A stretch of 22,597 nucleotides of DNA from CAZNRY01 sp964575675 (lineage in GTDB: Bacteria; Eisenbacteria; RBG-16-71-46; CAIMUX01; VGJL01). The notes beneath the pieces were generated by a model. It searched no databases. It saw nothing but the letters and a program-made list of their open reading frames with translations, and was not told where the DNA came from. Location of the stretch: positions 1-22,597 of the forward strand of contig CAZNRY010000048.1 in assembly GCA_964575675.1 (NCBI GenBank). Reading direction: 5' to 3'. The translations under genes were made by a program, and so were the position numbers. Positions within the stretch are counted from its first letter, which is position 1. Every line of letters starts with the position of its first letter. Positions 8,189-15,850 of the stretch are shown in pieces.

Positions 8189-9214
8189 TTGTCGCGTTCG
8201 CCCTTGATGGACCCCATTCCACAGGAGCAGGAGATCGTCTTCGAGACCAGCCTGCGCCCGCGGCAGTTGGCCGAGTTCGTGGGGCAAGATCGCCTGCGCG
8301 AGAACCTCGGAATCCTCGTCAAGGCGTCCCGCCTCCGCGCTGAGCCGTTGGATCACATCCTCCTGACCGGACCGCCCGGGTTGGGGAAGACCACCCTGGC
8401 GCTCCTGCTGGCGCGAGAGATGGAGACCGAAATCCGGTGCACGAGCGGCCCGGCCCTCGAGCGTCCCGGAGATCTCGCCGGGATCCTGACCTCCCTGCCC
8501 AAAGGGGGGATCCTCTTCGTCGACGAGATCCATCGCATGCACCGGGTCATCGAGGAGTATCTCTACCCCGCGTTGGAGGACTTCCGGATCGACATCGTGC
8601 TCGACCGGGGCCCCGGTGCCCGGACGGTGAGGCTCCATTTGGAACGGTTCACGCTGATCGGCGCGACGACGCGCGCGGGAATGCTCACGTCGCCTCTGCG
8701 CGCCCGATTCGGCTTTCTCGGGAGGGTCGATTACTACGCGCCCCAGGAGATCGAGCAGGTCGTCGGCCGTTCGGCCGGTCTTCTCGGGTTTCGCCTGACC
8801 GGGGAGGCGATTTCGGAGATCGCCCGCCGGTCTCGGGGGACCCCGAGGATCGCCAACCGGCTGCTCCGGCGGGTGCGCGACTTCGCGCAGGTCAAGGGCA
8901 CTGATACGGTCGATCGCGCCGAGGCGGCAGAGACCCTCTCTCGGCTCGAGATCGACGAGATCGGCCTCGACGAGATGGATCGCAAGATCCTGGATACCCT
9001 GATCCGCAAGTTTCGCGGCGGTCCGGTCGGACTGACGACCCTTGCGATGAGCGTCGGCGAGGAGCCCGACACCCTCGAAGAGGTCCACGAGCCGTTTCTC
9101 ATCCAGCAGGGATTCCTCGAACGGACCCGCAATGGGCGGCTGGCGACCGACCGCGGCTATGCGGCGATCGGCGCCGATCGTCCTCCGGGCGAGATCAAAG
9201 GAAACCTCTTCTGA
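8189..9214 (+). CDS. ruvB: Holliday junction branch migration ATPase RuvB
   Basis: RuvB is the AAA+ hexameric motor that drives branch migration with RuvA. The 341 residues match the family. Walker A GPPGLGKT is at 61-68, Walker B DEIH at 112-115, sensor and arginine-finger regions are in GATTRAGMLTSPLRARFG (about 158-175), and a winged-helix C-terminal domain follows. The start is TTG at 8189, fixed by AGGAGG (8176-8181) seven bases upstream; the next in-frame ATG, six codons later, has no such site. The gene is separated from ruvCA by the ABC exporter pair and has its own upstream region. Confidence 0.97.
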   Translation: MSRSPLMDPIPQEQEIVFETSLRPRQLAEFVGQDRLRENLGILVKASRLRAEPLDHILLTGPPGLGKTTLALLLAREMETEIRCTSGPALERPGDLAGILTSLPKGGILFVDEIHRMHRVIEEYLYPALEDFRIDIVLDRGPGARTVRLHLERFTLIGATTRAGMLTSPLRARFGFLGRVDYYAPQEIEQVVGRSAGLLGFRLTGEAISEIARRSRGTPRIANRLLRRVRDFAQVKGTDTVDRAEAAETLSRLEIDEIGLDEMDRKILDTLIRKFRGGPVGLTTLAMSVGEEPDTLEEVHEPFLIQQGFLERTRNGRLATDRGYAAIGADRPPGEIKGNLF

Positions 9215-9231
9215 GCCGACCCCGCGGGCGG

Positions 9232-9294
9232 TCATTCGGGGAATCGCCTCCGCTCGGCGCATGGCGCAGCTCGCCGCGGCGATCCCCTTGCATG
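9232..9294. repeat. REP-like dispersed repeat, copy B
   Basis: This 63-base segment begins TCATTCGGGGAATCGCC and ends GATCCCCTTGCATG. It is the second copy of the element at 161-221, in the same orientation. GGGGA(A)TCGCC pairs with GGCGATCCCC, apart from one bulged A. It lies 17 bases after the ruvB stop. Its last three bases are the ATG of the longest possible queA reading frame. Confidence 0.65.
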
Positions 9295-9351
9295 GCCGCC
9301 GGAACCCCCGAGCTGCCCCCTGGCGGTCCTGATGACCCGCTCCAGGCACCG

Positions 9352-10476
9352 ATGAGCGATCGAAAGCCCCATTCCGGCGGGGATCCAGGGTCGGAGCGCC
9401 CTCCGCGGGATTGCGGATCGGGGGACGGGTGCTGTCCTCCTGATCCCCGCAACGACCCCGCGTCGTTCGATTACTTCCTGCCCGAGGGTAGGATCGCGTC
9501 GCGGCCGACTTCGCCCCGGGATGCTGCGAGGCTCCTGGTGCTGCATCGGGAGGGGCCTTCGTCTCAAGACCGCGAGGTACGCGACCTGCCCGATCTCCTG
9601 AACCCGGGAGATCTCGTGGTGGTCAACGAAACGCGCGTGATCCCGGCGCGGCTCTTCGGAACGATCGAGCGGGGGGCGCGGGAGATCGAGATCCTCTTGA
9701 TCCGAGAGAAGGCGCCGGGGACGTGGGCCTCCTGGGTTCGTCCCGCTCGTCAGCTGCGCGAGGGGGATGCGATTCGCTTCAAGGGGCAGGAGACCATCGG
9801 CCGTTTCGTGGGACGGCGCGACGACATGGCCGAGATCTCCTTCGAGGGAGGGGTCGCTCCTCTACTCGCCGCATGTGGTCACGTTCCGTTGCCCCCCTAT
9901 ATCAGGAGGTCCGACGACCCGCAGGACGCGGCCGACTACCAGACCGTTTACGCGCGGGTCCCCGGAGCCGTCGCCGCCCCGACAGCGGGACTCCACTTCA
10001 CCGAGGACCTGATCGCCCGGCTTGCGGATCGCGGCATCGGGCTTGCCCGGATTCTTCTGCACGTCGGACCGGGGACATTCCGGCCGGTCCGCGTGGAGGA
10101 CATCCGTGCGCATCATGTTGAGGCGGAGTTTTACGAGGTCCCGGCGGGGGCAGCCTCCGCAATCGCGGAGACGCGGCGACGCGGCGCCCGGGTCGTGGCG
10201 ATCGGCACGACGACCGTCCGGGCATTGGAAAGCTGGGCCCGCGCAATCGGATCTGCCGACGCACCGGCCGCCGGCTGGACGGATCTCACGATCGTCCCGC
10301 CCTTCGAGTTCCGGGTGGTCGATGTCTTGATGACGAACTTCCACCTTCCGCGGAGCAGCCTCCTCATCCTTGTTTGCGCCTTCGGCGGCCGCGAGAGGAT
10401 CCTCGCCGGATACGAGGAGGCGGTGCGCCGCGGGTACCGCTTCTATTCCTACGGCGATGCGATGGTGGTCTTCTGA
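9352..10476 (+). CDS. queA: S-adenosylmethionine:tRNA ribosyltransferase-isomerase QueA
   Basis: QueA transfers the ribosyl part of SAM to preQ1 in tRNA to make epoxyqueuosine. Family landmarks include FDYFLPEGRIASRPTSPRDAARLLVL near the start, VVNETRVIPARLFG, the GAVAAPTAGLHFT segment, HVGPGTFRPV, GTTTVRALES and TNFHLPRSSLLILVCAFGG. The family usually begins just before the FDYxLP motif. This frame carries about 36 extra Pro/Gly-rich residues from ATG 9352 and 56 from ATG 9292. I chose 9352 because AGG lies five bases upstream, while 9292 sits inside a repeat with no ribosome site. Neither start is strong. The stop shares one base with the tgt start. An ORF start error or a real low-complexity extension are both possible. 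Confidence 0.93.
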   Translation: MSDRKPHSGGDPGSERPPRDCGSGDGCCPPDPRNDPASFDYFLPEGRIASRPTSPRDAARLLVLHREGPSSQDREVRDLPDLLNPGDLVVVNETRVIPARLFGTIERGAREIEILLIREKAPGTWASWVRPARQLREGDAIRFKGQETIGRFVGRRDDMAEISFEGGVAPLLAACGHVPLPPYIRRSDDPQDAADYQTVYARVPGAVAAPTAGLHFTEDLIARLADRGIGLARILLHVGPGTFRPVRVEDIRAHHVEAEFYEVPAGAASAIAETRRRGARVVAIGTTTVRALESWARAIGSADAPAAGWTDLTIVPPFEFRVVDVLMTNFHLPRSSLLILVCAFGGRERILAGYEEAVRRGYRFYSYGDAMVVF

Positions 10477-11630
10477 TGCAATTCGTGCTTCTGGCCACGA
10501 ACCCCGGCACTTCGGCGCGCCTCGGCCGGATGGAAGTCGCAGGCCACTCGATCGACACGCCATGCTTCATGCCGGTCGGGACGCGCGCGTCGGTGAAGAC
10601 TCTGTCGTCCTGGGATCTTGAGGAGATCGGCGTCGGGATCCTCCTGTCGAACACATACCACCTCTACCTCCGCCCCGGTCATGAGCGGATTCGCCGCCTC
10701 GGGGGCCTCCACCGCTTCATGAGCTGGGGCGGCGCGATTCTGACCGACAGCGGGGGATATCAGGTCTTCAGCCTGGCCGACCTTAGAAAGGTGCTCCCCG
10801 AAGGGGTCCGCTTCCGCTCCCACCTCGACGGCAGCGAGCACCTCTTCACGCCCGAGCTCTCGATGGAGGTTCAGGAGGCGATCGACTCGGACATCGTCAT
10901 GGCCTTCGACATCTGCACGCCGTATCCCTGTCCGCAGGAGGAGGCCGGCCGGCAGATGGAGAGGACGCTGCAGTGGGCGGCGCAGTCCAGAAGGCGGTTT
11001 CTCGCATCGGGCCGCGATGGGCGGGCGCAGTTCGGGATCGTCCAGGGCGGGGTCCATCCAACGCTTCGGCGGGAGTGTGCCGAGCGCCTTGTGCGGATCG
11101 GTTTCGACGGGTACGCTCTCGGCGGTCTGGCTGTTGGCGAGCCGGCGCCCGTGCGCTGGGAGATGGTGGAGAGGGGGGACCGCGATCTTCCGCCCGAGAG
11201 ACCCCGCTACCTGATGGGCGTCGGACAGCCTGAGGATATCTTGGAATCGGTGCACCGCGGTATCGACATGTTCGATTGCGTGTTGCCCACACGCGGGGCG
11301 CGGCACGGAACGGTCTACACGCTTGGCGGCCGGTTCTCGATCGCCGCAAGAGTGCATGCGGAAGATTCCGGACCGCTCGATCCGGATTGCGATTGCCGGG
11401 TCTGCCGCACGGTCAGCCGGGCGTACGTCAGGCATCTTTTTCGGGTGGGGGAGTTCTTGGGTCCGCGATTGGTCAGTCAGCACAACGTGCGAACCTACCT
11501 CCGTTTGATGGAGGGGATCCGAGGTTCCATCCGGGAGGGCAGGTTCGCAGAGTACAGGCTCCTCATGCAGTCGCAGCTGCGGGGGGGCTCAGCGCAGGGC
11601 TCGAAAGAGCCGGAACCACGAGAGGAGTGA
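10476..11630 (+). CDS. tgt: tRNA-guanine transglycosylase
   Basis: Tgt swaps guanine-34 for preQ1 in tRNAs with GUN anticodons, the step before QueA. The 384-residue protein has the usual (beta/alpha)8 signatures. DSGGYQVFSL (91-100) contributes the proton-relay Asp 91, FDIC is at 144-147, and GGLAVGEP at 216-223. FDCVLPTR (266-273) contains the nucleophile Asp 267. The zinc site is Cys 305, Cys 307, Cys 310 and His 336 (CDCRVC and SQHNVRTY). The ATG overlaps the queA TGA by one base, so translation is probably coupled. An upstream in-frame ATG inside queA was not chosen, because family members begin at the MQF position. Confidence 0.97.
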   Translation: MQFVLLATNPGTSARLGRMEVAGHSIDTPCFMPVGTRASVKTLSSWDLEEIGVGILLSNTYHLYLRPGHERIRRLGGLHRFMSWGGAILTDSGGYQVFSLADLRKVLPEGVRFRSHLDGSEHLFTPELSMEVQEAIDSDIVMAFDICTPYPCPQEEAGRQMERTLQWAAQSRRRFLASGRDGRAQFGIVQGGVHPTLRRECAERLVRIGFDGYALGGLAVGEPAPVRWEMVERGDRDLPPERPRYLMGVGQPEDILESVHRGIDMFDCVLPTRGARHGTVYTLGGRFSIAARVHAEDSGPLDPDCDCRVCRTVSRAYVRHLFRVGEFLGPRLVSQHNVRTYLRLMEGIRGSIREGRFAEYRLLMQSQLRGGSAQGSKEPEPREE

Positions 11631-11632
11631 TG

Positions 11633-11965
11633 ATGGATCGCTTTCTGATCGGAGTCGCGCAGGCGCAGCAGCAGACGGGTCAGCGGGGAGCGGGCGGCGG
11701 ACAGCAGCAGCTCTTCAGCACGCTCTTCGTCCTCGGGTCGTTCGTCCTGATTTTCTACTTCCTTCTGATCAGGCCGCAGCAGCGCCGCCAGAAGGAGTCG
11801 CAGAAAATGATCTCGGGTCTCAAGAAAGGGGACCGGGTCCTCACGTCCGGGGGTCTCTACGGGACGGTGTGGGATGTGAAGGATGACCTGATCGTCATGA
11901 AGCTCGCCGAAGAGGTGAAGGTCGAGGTCGCCAAGTCTGCCGTCCAGGCGGTCCTGACGAAATAG
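11633..11965 (+). CDS. yajC: Preprotein translocase subunit YajC
   Basis: YajC is a small inner-membrane partner of SecDF-SecYEG. The 110-residue product has a Gln/Gly-rich N-terminus, one transmembrane helix (about 27-46, LFSTLFVLGSFVLIFYFLL), the diagnostic RPQQRRQKE just after it, and a cytoplasmic domain with GDRVLTSGGLYGTV. The second of two adjacent ATGs (11633) is preferred because AGGAG lies five bases upstream; 11630 overlaps the tgt stop. In many genomes queA-tgt-yajC is followed by secD and secF. Here fmt follows with a one-base overlap and no secDF is present. Confidence 0.95.
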   Translation: MDRFLIGVAQAQQQTGQRGAGGGQQQLFSTLFVLGSFVLIFYFLLIRPQQRRQKESQKMISGLKKGDRVLTSGGLYGTVWDVKDDLIVMKLAEEVKVEVAKSAVQAVLTK

Positions 11966-12894
11966 TGCGGATCCTCTTTCTCGGCACCCCCGAGTTCGCC
12001 GTCCCGTCGCTCGAGTCCCTCATCACGGGACCCGATTCGGTCGTGGGCGTGGTGAGCCAGCCCGACAGGCCCCGGGGGCGTGGCCTGAAACCCGAGCCCG
12101 CCCCCATCCCGCTGCGCGCCCGCGAGGCTGGCCTTCCGCTTTTCCAGCCCGAGAGGCTCAGCGACGAAGGATTTCTCTCCCGGGTGAAGGACCTCGGCGT
12201 CGATCTCGGCGTGACGTGCGCCTTCGGCCGGATCCTGCGGCCTCCGTTGCTATCGCTGCCGATCCACGGCTGCCTGAACGTTCACGCGTCGCTCCTCCCG
12301 CGCCACCGGGGTGCTTCGCCGATCGCGCGGGCCATTCTGGAGGGAGATCCCTGGACCGGGGTAACGATCTTCCGGCTCGATCACGGAATGGACACGGGGC
12401 CGGTCCTCCTCCAGAGGACGGAAAAGATCCTTCACGACGATACGGCGGGGACCCTGTCCGATCGTCTCGCGCAGCTCGGGGCGGCGGCGCTCCGCGAGGC
12501 CTGCGAGTTGATTCGCGCGGGTGGCGCGGTCTATCTCGAGCAAGCCGCCGAGGGGGCGACCTACGCCCCCCTTCTGCACAAGGAGGACGGGATTATTTCG
12601 TGGGCGCGCCCGGCCGATCAGTGCCAGCGCTTCGTGCGTGCGATGACCCCTTGGCCCGGGGCGGCCACGCGCCTTCGAGGGCAACCGCTAAAACTCTTGC
12701 GGGTCGAGCTTGTCGACCTCCTTCCCTCCGGTGCGCCGCCCGGCGCGCTCATCGCTTCGGACCCGTTCCCCATTGTCGCCGCTCTTCCGGGGGCGCTCCG
12801 GCTGTGCCGGGTCCAACCCGCCGGCCGCAAGGAGATGGACGCCGATTCGTGGGGGCGCGGTGCGCGCCTCGAGATCGGAGAATGCCTCGGATGA
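11965..12894 (+). CDS. fmt: Methionyl-tRNA formyltransferase
   Basis: Fmt formylates initiator Met-tRNA using 10-formyltetrahydrofolate. The 309-residue protein begins MRILFLGTPEFAVPSLESL. It has the catalytic triad Asn 105 and His 107 (in LNVHASLLPRHRGASP) and Asp 143 (in MDTGPVL). The C-terminal tRNA-binding domain begins near residue 205 and contains ISWARPADQ and AMTPWPGA. The start is GTG sharing one base with the yajC TAG, and the stop overlaps the rsmB ATG (ATGA). The peptide deformylase gene (def), a frequent upstream neighbour, is not in the window. Confidence 0.96.
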   Translation: MRILFLGTPEFAVPSLESLITGPDSVVGVVSQPDRPRGRGLKPEPAPIPLRAREAGLPLFQPERLSDEGFLSRVKDLGVDLGVTCAFGRILRPPLLSLPIHGCLNVHASLLPRHRGASPIARAILEGDPWTGVTIFRLDHGMDTGPVLLQRTEKILHDDTAGTLSDRLAQLGAAALREACELIRAGGAVYLEQAAEGATYAPLLHKEDGIISWARPADQCQRFVRAMTPWPGAATRLRGQPLKLLRVELVDLLPSGAPPGALIASDPFPIVAALPGALRLCRVQPAGRKEMDADSWGRGARLEIGECLG

Positions 12895-14246
12895 GGAGCC
12901 CGTCCTCCGGTTCTCCCGAGGGGCGGAAGAACGAGCGGTTGGACCTGCGTTCGGTCGACCCGGTCCGGCTCGCCGCCTACGGCATCCTCTTGCAGACGGA
13001 GATCGGCAGGCGATCGATCGATCGCCCGCTCCGGGTCGCCGCGTCATCCTTCGAGGATCGGGACCGGCGCTTCCTCTGGTCCCTCGTCCAGGAAACCCTC
13101 AGATGGCGGGCGCGCCTCGATGCGGTGATCATCCCGCTCCTGCATCGCAGAATCGAGAAACTCGATCCTCCCGTTCGGGTGATCCTGCGGCTCGCCGCGG
13201 CGCAGATCTGCGTCCTCGATTCGGTTCCCGCCCACGCCGTCGTCAACGAGTCGGTGCGAATGGCGCAGAGGCTAGCCACGGCCGGGTCCGACCGTCTCGT
13301 GAATGCGGTCTGTCGAAGGCTCTCCGAGGACGGCCGGACCCGCTGGCTGGATCTCGATGATCGAGGCGACGAATCGCGGCTCTGGATCGCGCACAGCCAT
13401 CCGCGCTGGCTCGTGGAGCGGTGGATCTCTCGCTGGGGGGTGGAGCAGACGCTTTCGATGTTGCGCTGGGATAATGCCCGTCCCGACATCTGGCTTCGCG
13501 CCCGTCCCGATGCGCCCGCCCCTCCCGGTGAAGCAGGTTGGGTGCCCTGCACCTACCGGATGGATCCGGCATACCGCCCCTTGGAAGATCCCGGATTCCT
13601 GCTTGGGCACTTCACCGTGCAGGATCCGAGCGAAACCCTCGTCGGTCTTCTCCCACCCGATACCAGCGACGGATCGATTCTCGATCTCTGCGCCGCGCCC
13701 GGCACGAAGACGACGCATCTCGCGGCGCGTTTTGGCGGCGCCCGCGTGATCGCCATGGACCGGTCGCGCGGACGGATGCAGCGGCTTCGAGAGACGCTCG
13801 GCCGCACGAACGATCGATGTCCGATCGTCCTCGGCACGGGATTCCATCCTCCCTTCCGGGCCGGTCTTTGCACCGGAGCCCTTCTCGACGCGCCATGCAG
13901 CGCGCTCGGTGTCTTGCGCCGCCGGGTGGACGCGCGCTGGAACGTCAACGAGTCGGACCTCGCGCGCAACCGCGTGCAGCAGGTCGGGTTGATCGGGGCG
14001 GCGTCCGGCTTGGTGCGCCCCGGCGGGTGGCTCCTCTACAGCGTCTGCTCGACCGAGCCGGAGGAGACCGAGCAGGTTCGCGAGGCGTTCCTCGCGCGGC
14101 ATCGGACTTTCCGGCCGCTCTCGTTTGGTATTGCCGTTCCCGAGGACCTCCAAGCCGGGGAAGGAACGGTGCAAATCCTTCCCGGCCAAGCAGGATGCGA
14201 CGGGGTGTATGCTTGTCTCTTCGAGCGGAAGGAGGCGCGCACTTGA
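12891..14246 (+). CDS. rsmB: 16S rRNA m5C967 methyltransferase RsmB
   Basis: RsmB uses SAM to methylate C967 of 16S rRNA. The 451-residue protein has an N-terminal NusB-like RNA-binding domain (about 25-150, with HAVVNESVRMA) and a Rossmann methyltransferase domain. SAM motif I is LDLCAAPGTKT (264-274). The two cysteines of the mechanism are present: Cys 336 in DAPCSALG and catalytic Cys 386 in YSVCSTEPEE. ATG 12891 is preferred because GGAG lies ten bases upstream and the codon overlaps the fmt stop; ATG 12882 is too close to that site. The same frame stays open far upstream through fmt, but this is shadow sequence. Confidence 0.95.
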   Translation: MRSPSSGSPEGRKNERLDLRSVDPVRLAAYGILLQTEIGRRSIDRPLRVAASSFEDRDRRFLWSLVQETLRWRARLDAVIIPLLHRRIEKLDPPVRVILRLAAAQICVLDSVPAHAVVNESVRMAQRLATAGSDRLVNAVCRRLSEDGRTRWLDLDDRGDESRLWIAHSHPRWLVERWISRWGVEQTLSMLRWDNARPDIWLRARPDAPAPPGEAGWVPCTYRMDPAYRPLEDPGFLLGHFTVQDPSETLVGLLPPDTSDGSILDLCAAPGTKTTHLAARFGGARVIAMDRSRGRMQRLRETLGRTNDRCPIVLGTGFHPPFRAGLCTGALLDAPCSALGVLRRRVDARWNVNESDLARNRVQQVGLIGAASGLVRPGGWLLYSVCSTEPEETEQVREAFLARHRTFRPLSFGIAVPEDLQAGEGTVQILPGQAGCDGVYACLFERKEART

Positions 14247-14989
14247 GGGCCGTCCCGAAGGTTTTCAGTCGATTGCTTCGCCGCCCCGAGGGGCGCGCCG
14301 CGAGGATCGCCTTCGACCTGGGACAGCTCGCGATCGGACTGCTCGTCGGGATTCTCCTCTTCGACCGCATCGTGATGCCGCGGGTTGTTCGCCAGGGCTG
14401 GGACGCGTCGGTCCCCGATCTCAGCGGTGCGTCGAAGGAAGAAGGTGAGACCCTCCTCGCCGCGGCGCGCCTCCGGACAGGGCAGGTTCTCGAGGTTTCT
14501 GATCCGGAGGCGCCTGCCGGCCGCATCATCTCGCAGGATCCTCCGGCGGGATCTCGAGTCCGCAGGGGACGGCTCGTTCATCTGTTGGTCAGCCAGGGAT
14601 CGCCGGTTCGGGAGATCCCCGATCTCGTGGGGAAGACCGTTCGCTCCGCGCGCCTCGACCTGGCCCAGCAAGGGATTCAGCCGGGATCTGTTCTCGTGCT
14701 GCCCTCCGAGTCGATACCCGAGGGAGAGGTGATCGGTACGCATCCGCAGCGGGGCGCGGCGCCCCAGCGCGACGGATCGGTCGACCTTCTTGTGTCCGGC
14801 GGCCAGCAGAAGACGCTCTACCTGATGCCCGACCTTCGGGGGATCGAGATGGCCGATGCGGTGGGACGGCTTCGCGCGGCCGGCATCGCGGTCGAGTCTT
14901 CTGAGGCTTCGATCGGACGGTACGTCTCGGCGCAGAATCCGGCGCCTGGCGAACCGATTGCCTCCGGCCAGGGCGCGGTGTTGAACTGA
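14243..14989 (+). CDS. Membrane-anchored protein with three PASTA repeats
   Basis: This 248-residue protein has a short basic N-terminus, one transmembrane helix (about 26-46) and three PASTA-type repeats opening with VPDL (57), IPDL and MPDL; the third is short. PASTA repeats outside the membrane usually bind peptidoglycan fragments and are found on Ser/Thr kinases and penicillin-binding proteins. No kinase or transpeptidase domain is attached here. The start is TTG at 14243, set by AAGGAGG seven bases upstream and overlapping the rsmB stop. In several bacteria a PASTA protein or PASTA kinase lies between rsmB and rpe, so the position may be conserved. Its role is unknown; a cell-wall sensor or anchor is a reasonable guess. 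Confidence 0.85.
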   Translation: MRAVPKVFSRLLRRPEGRAARIAFDLGQLAIGLLVGILLFDRIVMPRVVRQGWDASVPDLSGASKEEGETLLAAARLRTGQVLEVSDPEAPAGRIISQDPPAGSRVRRGRLVHLLVSQGSPVREIPDLVGKTVRSARLDLAQQGIQPGSVLVLPSESIPEGEVIGTHPQRGAAPQRDGSVDLLVSGGQQKTLYLMPDLRGIEMADAVGRLRAAGIAVESSEASIGRYVSAQNPAPGEPIASGQGAVLN

Positions 14990-15008
14990 TCGAACGGATG
15001 GAGCGAAC

Positions 15009-15758
15009 GTGAGCGCAGAATCGGGAGGAGTAGCCGCGGCCGGAGGGAACACCCGCGCCCGCTGGGAGAATCTCAGGCGGGGGACGCACGTGCTTCCGTC
15101 GCTCCTGAGCGCGGATTTCGCGAACCTGGGATCCGAGATCGCGAAAATGTCCTCAGCCGGCGCAAAGATCCTCCATCTCGACGTCATGGATGGGCACTTC
15201 GTTCCCAACATCACCTTCGGCCCGCCTGTCGTCGCCGCGATCCGCGGGCATACAGACCTCTGGCTCGATGCTCACCTGATGGTGGCCAATCCCGCGGCGT
15301 TTCTCGAGCCCTTCGCGAGGGCTGGGGCCGATAGCATCACGATCCACGCGGAGGCCGCAGCCGACCTCTCTCTCTGCCGCGATGAAGCCGATCGACTGGG
15401 CGTGCGACTTGGGATCGCGATCCGGCCGGACAGCAGGGTCGGTGAGACCCTCGCAAAGCGCGGAGAGCTCTTCGACCTGATTCTGGTCATGACGGTCATG
15501 CCCGGCTTCGGCGGGCAAGCCTACCTGCCGGGATCCCGCGAGCGGATCGAGGAAGCCGCGGCCTTCGCTTCGATCTCCCCTCGCCGGCCCGTGGTCGAGG
15601 TGGACGGCGGAATCCGCCCAGGGACGGCCGCCGAAGCGGCGAGCGCCGGGGCCGACTGGCTCGTCGCAGGAAACGCGATTTTCCGCAACTCTTTGCCAGA
15701 TGAGACGTTTCGGGCGCTCCAGTCGGAGGTCGAAACGGCGCGCCCGCGCAGGATCTAG
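15009..15758 (+). CDS. rpe: Ribulose-phosphate 3-epimerase
   Basis: Rpe interconverts ribulose-5-phosphate and xylulose-5-phosphate in the pentose phosphate pathway. The TIM-barrel signatures are clear: LPSLLSADFANLG (29-41), LHLDVMDGHFVPNITFGP (55-72) with metal and catalytic residues His 56 and Asp 58, LDAHLMVANP with His 89, MTVMPGFGGQ, and VEVDGGI with the second catalytic Asp. The GTG start has GGAG five bases upstream. It gives about 25 residues before the usual family start, so a shorter form starting near the GTG codon for V28 cannot be excluded. The gene follows the PASTA protein by 19 bases and probably ends the transcription unit. Confidence 0.95.
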   Translation: MSAESGGVAAAGGNTRARWENLRRGTHVLPSLLSADFANLGSEIAKMSSAGAKILHLDVMDGHFVPNITFGPPVVAAIRGHTDLWLDAHLMVANPAAFLEPFARAGADSITIHAEAAADLSLCRDEADRLGVRLGIAIRPDSRVGETLAKRGELFDLILVMTVMPGFGGQAYLPGSRERIEEAAAFASISPRRPVVEVDGGIRPGTAAEAASAGADWLVAGNAIFRNSLPDETFRALQSEVETARPRRI

Positions 15759-15774
15759 CCGCCCGGATCGGGCC

Positions 15775-15803
15775 TTGCCCCTCATCATCCCTTCAGGTAT
15801 CTT
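15775..15803 (+). promoter_or_regulatory. Candidate promoter for the ffh-rpsP-trmD cluster
   Basis: TTGCCC (15775-15780), an exact 17-base spacer and TATCTT (15798-15803) lie 47 bases before the ffh ATG, in the only sizeable gap between rpe and ffh. Both hexamers match consensus at four of six positions. Confidence 0.45.
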
Positions 15804-15850
15804 GATGAATTCGGCGTGCCAAACTGCGCCTTTGGGGGTCCATTCACCGG

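Noticed and set aside
7014..8322. Long overlapping open frames on both strands (about 400 codons each) over the first ABC exporter gene
   Set aside because: The exporter frame has full domain support; the others are Arg/Pro/Asp-rich shadow translations.
12216..12890. Upstream 225-codon extension of the rsmB reading frame
   Set aside because: It overlaps fmt in another frame, is Arg/Pro-rich with no homology, and RsmB has its own start with a ribosome site at 12891.
15759..15774. Short inverted repeat GCCCG-GAT-CGGGC after rpe as a terminator
   Set aside because: The stem is only five base pairs and no T-run follows, so termination is not supported.
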